From: JAEUJM01 sp041908445
GTDB taxonomy: Bacteria; Actinomycetota; Acidimicrobiia; Acidimicrobiales; DATDAH01
Assembly (NCBI GenBank): GCA_041908445.1
Contig: JAYRFK010000049.1
Coordinates: 1-64,000 of the forward strand
DNA: 64,000 nucleotides
Reading direction: 5' to 3'
Shown piece by piece: positions 60,967-64,000 of this stretch (positions within the stretch are counted from its first letter, which is position 1; the number at the start of each line of letters is the position of its first letter). Under the pieces are notes generated by a model. It searched no databases. It saw only the letters and a list, made by a program, of their open reading frames with translations, and was not told the DNA's origin. The position numbers and the translations under genes are program-made.

Positions 60967-62159
60967 CGCTCGAGCTCCCGGTGGATGGCGGCGGCGCCCA
61001 CGTCGGGGCCGTTCTCGGCCCGCGCCTTGGCCTGGGCGGCCCGGCCGAGGCGCTCGCGGAGCGCCGGGTCGCCGAGCACCTCGAGGGTGCGGTCGGCCAT
61101 GGCGTGCAGGTCGGGGTAGGGGACCACGAAGCCGCGCTCGCCGTCCCCGACGAACTCGGGCATGCCCCCGTTGTCGAAGCAGATGATGGGCACGCCGATC
61201 GACGCGGCCTCGAGGCACACGAGGGGGAAGGCGTCCTCGCGTGCAGGGAGCAGCAGGACGTCGAAGAGCCGGAACCAGGGGATGGGGTCGGCGTGGTGGC
61301 CGAGGAAGTGCATCCGGTCGCCCAGGCCGGCGTGCTCGACGTCGTAGCGGATCGGGTCGAGCTCGGGGCCGCCGGTCTCACCCCCGACCCAGACGAAGTG
61401 GGGGGCGGGCCCGTCGTGGCGGTCGCCGACGAGGCGGGCGACCTGGACGAACAGATCGGGGGCCTTGCGCCAGTGGGTCAGCCCGGCGGCGCCGACGACC
61501 GGGGCGTCCTCGGGGATCCCGAGCGACGCCCGCAGGGCCGCGGTCTCCTCCGGTGGCGCGGTCTCGGGGGGGAGCGCCACGAAGCCGTACTGGCGGGTGA
61601 TCTGGTCGGGGGTGGCCCCGAACACCCGCTCGGTCTCGGCGGCCACGGCGTCGGAGACGACCACGTAGTGCCGGGTCACCTCGCGGATCAGCTCGCGGTC
61701 CTCGGGTGGGAGGTGGAAGTCGAGGCCGATCGAGAGCTCGTGCACGTGGGTGAGCACGATGGGGTCGTCGAGGCGCAGGTAGCGCAGGGGCCGGACGCTG
61801 CCACACGTGTTCACGTAGACGACGTCGAAGCCGCGGACCGAGCGCATGCGCCAGCGCAGCGCCGCCGCCCGGATGCGGGGGGCGTGGCGCTCGAGGCCGA
61901 ACTTCCAGGCCAGCGAGTCGAGCACGACCGCCGGCCGGGGTGGGTCCCACTCGTCGAGGATCCACACGGGGGCGAGGGTGCGGAACTCCTCCTCGAGCTC
62001 GCCGCCCTGGAGGAAGAGCAACCCGAAGTCGAGGTCGGTGTGGGCGCGCAGCCAGCGGGCCAGGTGCAACAAGATGATGGGGGGGCCGGTGCGCTCCGCG
62101 GCGTGGGAGAGGAACAGCACCCGGCCACGGCGGGACCGCCGCCGCGTCACCGCCGTCAC
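60957..62159 (-). CDS. Glycosyltransferase family 4-like protein
   Basis: 400 residues. RVLFLSHAAERTGPPIILLHLARWLR is the canonical actinobacterial GT4 N-terminus, then DVVYVNTCGSVRPLRYL and THVHELSIGLDFHLPPEDREL. The C-half has VVGAAGLTHWRKAPDLFVQVA, FVWVGGETGGPE, PAREDAFPLVCLEAASIGVPIICFDNGG, with D/E nucleotide-sugar-binding acids intact. GTG start overlaps the upstream stop by 4 bases. Confidence 0.88.
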   Translation of the reverse strand: MTAVTRRRSRRGRVLFLSHAAERTGPPIILLHLARWLRAHTDLDFGLLFLQGGELEEEFRTLAPVWILDEWDPPRPAVVLDSLAWKFGLERHAPRIRAAALRWRMRSVRGFDVVYVNTCGSVRPLRYLRLDDPIVLTHVHELSIGLDFHLPPEDRELIREVTRHYVVVSDAVAAETERVFGATPDQITRQYGFVALPPETAPPEETAALRASLGIPEDAPVVGAAGLTHWRKAPDLFVQVARLVGDRHDGPAPHFVWVGGETGGPELDPIRYDVEHAGLGDRMHFLGHHADPIPWFRLFDVLLLPAREDAFPLVCLEAASIGVPIICFDNGGMPEFVGDGERGFVVPYPDLHAMADRTLEVLGDPALRERLGRAAQAKARAENGPDVGAAAIHRELERWI

Positions 62160-63244
62160 CGAGCCGGCACCCGGAGGAGCTCGTCGGCGAGCAGGTCGGC
62201 GCTGCGGTCGAGGTCGTGGTGCAGGGCCACGTGGCGCACCAAGCGCTCGCCCAGCCGCGCCCGCTCGGCGGGGGAGCGGGCGAGCTCGACGAGCTCGGCG
62301 GCGAGGCGCTCGGTCTCCGGGTAGGGCACGACGCGGCCCCCGCCCGATGCTCGGGCGAGGTCGGCCATGCCCCCGGTGTCGAACGTGACGACGGGGACGC
62401 CGAACGAGGCGGCGGTGAGGCAGGCGAGGGGGAAGTCGTCCTCGCGCGAGGTGAGGGCGTAGAGGTCGAAGGCCCCCAGCCACGAGTCGATGTCGGCCTG
62501 GTCGTCGACGAAGCGGAGCCGGTCGCCGAGGCCCAGCAGGGCGAGGTCGGCGGCCTCGTCCCAGTGCGGCCCCGAGGGTAGGGGGGAGCCGACCCACACG
62601 AAGCGCAGGTCGAGGTCGGGGGCGTCGCGGCACGCCCGCCACGCGACCTGGGCGAACAGGTCGGGTGCCTTTCGCCACTCGCGGGCGCCGCACGCCCCCA
62701 CGACCACGGCGTCCGGTCCGGCGCCGAGGTCGCGACGCACGGCGTCGCGGTGGGCGGCGCCGCTCCCGGGCGGCACGAAGTAGGGCACCCGACCGATCTT
62801 GCCCCGGGGGACGCCGTGGTGCCGAACCAGGTTCTCCTCGGCGCAGTCCGGGCCGACGAGGAAGCGGTCGGTCTCCTCCACCAGCCAGCGGTGGTCCTCG
62901 GGGCTCAGCCAGTACCGCAGGCCGATCTCGAGCTCGTGGACGTGGGTGACGACCGCCGGTGGGCGGTGGCCCGACTCGCGCAGGGCCCGGATACTGACGG
63001 CGGTGTTCACGTAGGCCACCTCGGCGCCGCGCAGGAGCGCCTCGGCCCCGGCGGCGTCCTCGGTCCACACCCGGGTCGGGCACCGTGCGGCGAAGTCCTC
63101 GACGAGCTCGCCCCCGTCGAGGAGGACCACCGAGAGGTCGAGGTCGTGGCGACGCACGAGCCGGTCGATCACGCCGAGGGCGAACAACGGCGGCCCGGAG
63201 CGACGGCCCTCGTGGACCACCACCGCCACGCGGCGAGCGGTCAC
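62156..63244 (-). CDS. Glycosyltransferase family 4-like protein, altered catalytic motif
   Basis: 362 residues. Same layout as its neighbour: RVAVVVHEGRRSGPPLFALGVIDRL, THVHELEIGLRYWLSPEDHRW, VVGACGAREWRKAPDLFAQVA, FVWVGSPLPSGP. In the C-terminal motif it reads REDDFPLACLTAASFGVP, with T277 where GT4 enzymes have the second Glu of EX7E. It may be less active or act as a partner subunit. GTGA overlap with the upstream gene and, at its own 3' end, with the next GT. Confidence 0.85.
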   Translation of the reverse strand: MTARRVAVVVHEGRRSGPPLFALGVIDRLVRRHDLDLSVVLLDGGELVEDFAARCPTRVWTEDAAGAEALLRGAEVAYVNTAVSIRALRESGHRPPAVVTHVHELEIGLRYWLSPEDHRWLVEETDRFLVGPDCAEENLVRHHGVPRGKIGRVPYFVPPGSGAAHRDAVRRDLGAGPDAVVVGACGAREWRKAPDLFAQVAWRACRDAPDLDLRFVWVGSPLPSGPHWDEAADLALLGLGDRLRFVDDQADIDSWLGAFDLYALTSREDDFPLACLTAASFGVPVVTFDTGGMADLARASGGGRVVPYPETERLAAELVELARSPAERARLGERLVRHVALHHDLDRSADLLADELLRVPAR

Positions 63245-64000
63245 GGCGCCGGCGTCCCGAGCAGGTGGGCGAGGGCGCGTCCGACGGCGGTCGGGCGGGG
63301 CCGGCCGAGGGCGTCGACGACGGCCGCGGCCATCGCCGCGGTGTCGGGGTAGGCCACGGCGGTGCCCCGGCCGAGCGTCATCGCCTCGGCGGCGGGCAGG
63401 TCGAAGCGCACGACCGGCACCTCGAGGACGTCGAGCAGGGCGGCGAAGGGCTCGTCGAGCGGGGTGAAGACCTGGGGTACGTCGCGGTCCTCGGCGACGA
63501 ACCAGCCCACGGTCGGGTCGTAGGGCACGGCGAAGGGCCGTCGGGCGGGCAGGACCACCACGTCGGCCCGCCGCACCAGCTCGTGCCAGTCGTCGCGCTC
63601 GCCGCACCAGTGCAGCGCGTCCGCCAGGCCGAGGCGCTCGGTGTCGTAGCGGTAGGGGAAGTGGTCCGGTCCCTCCGGGTGCCCGCCCACCCAGGCGAAG
63701 TGCACCGGGCGGTCGGGAAGGGCCCGCCGCACGCGCCCCGCGACGGCGACGAACTGGTCCGCGCCCCCACCCCAGTCGATCGGGCCCAGGCCCACCACGA
63801 GGGCGACGTCGTCGGGGATCCCGAGCGCCCGGGGGGCGGTCGGGGGCGGCAGGTGCAGGTGCAGGGACCAGTGCAGGCGGTTCCACAGGTTCGGGACGAC
63901 CTCGACCCGGGGCCGGGGATCTGCGGCCCGGCAGGCCGCCGCCGTGTCCTCGTCGACCGCGAGCACGGTGTCGCCCGCGGCCAGGGTGACCTCGAGGGAC
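63241..64000 (-). CDS. Glycosyltransferase family 4-like protein, 5' end outside the window
   Basis: Partial: the frame stays open to base 64000 (SLEVTLAAGDTVLAVDED before the apparent GTG at 63966), so 63966 is not the true start. The visible part is mostly the C-half: VVGLGPIDWGGGADQFVAVA, FAWVGGHPEGPDHFPYRYD, ADVVVLPARRPFAV, then a 28-residue insert and DLPAAEAMTLGRGTAVAYPD. The catalytic EX7E region is rearranged compared with its neighbours. Ends by GTGA overlap with the next gene. Confidence 0.8.
   Translation of the reverse strand, partial: SLEVTLAAGDTVLAVDEDTAAACRAADPRPRVEVVPNLWNRLHWSLHLHLPPPTAPRALGIPDDVALVVGLGPIDWGGGADQFVAVAGRVRRALPDRPVHFAWVGGHPEGPDHFPYRYDTERLGLADALHWCGERDDWHELVRRADVVVLPARRPFAVPYDPTVGWFVAEDRDVPQVFTPLDEPFAALLDVLEVPVVRFDLPAAEAMTLGRGTAVAYPDTAAMAAAVVDALGRPRPTAVGRALAHLLGTPAP

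Overview
The window is very GC-rich, gene-dense chromosomal DNA from an actinobacterium. GC content, GTG/TTG starts, 4-bp stop/start overlaps and frequent leaderless starts behind a TANNNT hexamer all point that way. The gene set (homodimeric AceE, hydantoinase A/B, DUF4012 protein, many twitch-type radical SAM proteins) fits the class Acidimicrobiia best, but that placement is an inference. I see no rRNA, tRNA, insertion sequence, prophage or CRISPR array.

Left part (1-13.5 kb), housekeeping and metabolism: an 82-bp tandem repeat, an acyl-CoA dehydrogenase, a small membrane protein, an unusual transcribed-looking element with an extended Shine-Dalgarno and a 15-codon ORF (about 2035-2266), an alpha/beta hydrolase lacking its nucleophile, an HhH-GPD protein, a DUF2231 membrane protein, pyruvate dehydrogenase E1 (aceE), RNase HI, a J-domain protein, a hydantoinase A/B pair, a methyltransferase and a DHFR-like reductase.

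Middle (13.7-27.7 kb), start of cell-surface functions: a lipoprotein and membrane SGNH protein with a convergent Asp/Asn beta-hydroxylase-like (AspH-like) protein, an SDR, a carrier-protein/thioesterase fusion, a HAD phosphatase and epimerase pair, a DUF4012 protein, a family 2 glycosyltransferase, a beta-helix protein, an ABC-2 permease and a cytochrome P450.

Right part (27.7-64 kb), the striking region: three cobalamin-binding radical SAM proteins with a PqqD-like N-terminal segment, a double-length Wzt-type ABC ATPase, a PhyH-like oxygenase, two more AspH-like proteins, a glycosyltransferase/DUF2231 fusion, seven radical SAM proteins whose SPASM/twitch-like cysteine region comes before the radical SAM core, four more SGNH membrane proteins (one a predicted pseudoenzyme), a second lipoprotein, and four GT4-like glycosyltransferases, the last cut by the window end.

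Working model (inference): glycosyltransferases and the ABC-2/Wzt exporter make and export a surface glycan or glycoconjugate. Radical SAM enzymes, the P450 and Fe(II)/2-oxoglutarate oxygenases modify it or a carrier. Membrane-bound SGNH proteins act outside, probably on O-acyl groups. The lipoprotein + SGNH + AspH-like set occurs twice, 30 kb apart, so those three families very likely work together. I recognise no described pathway with this composition.
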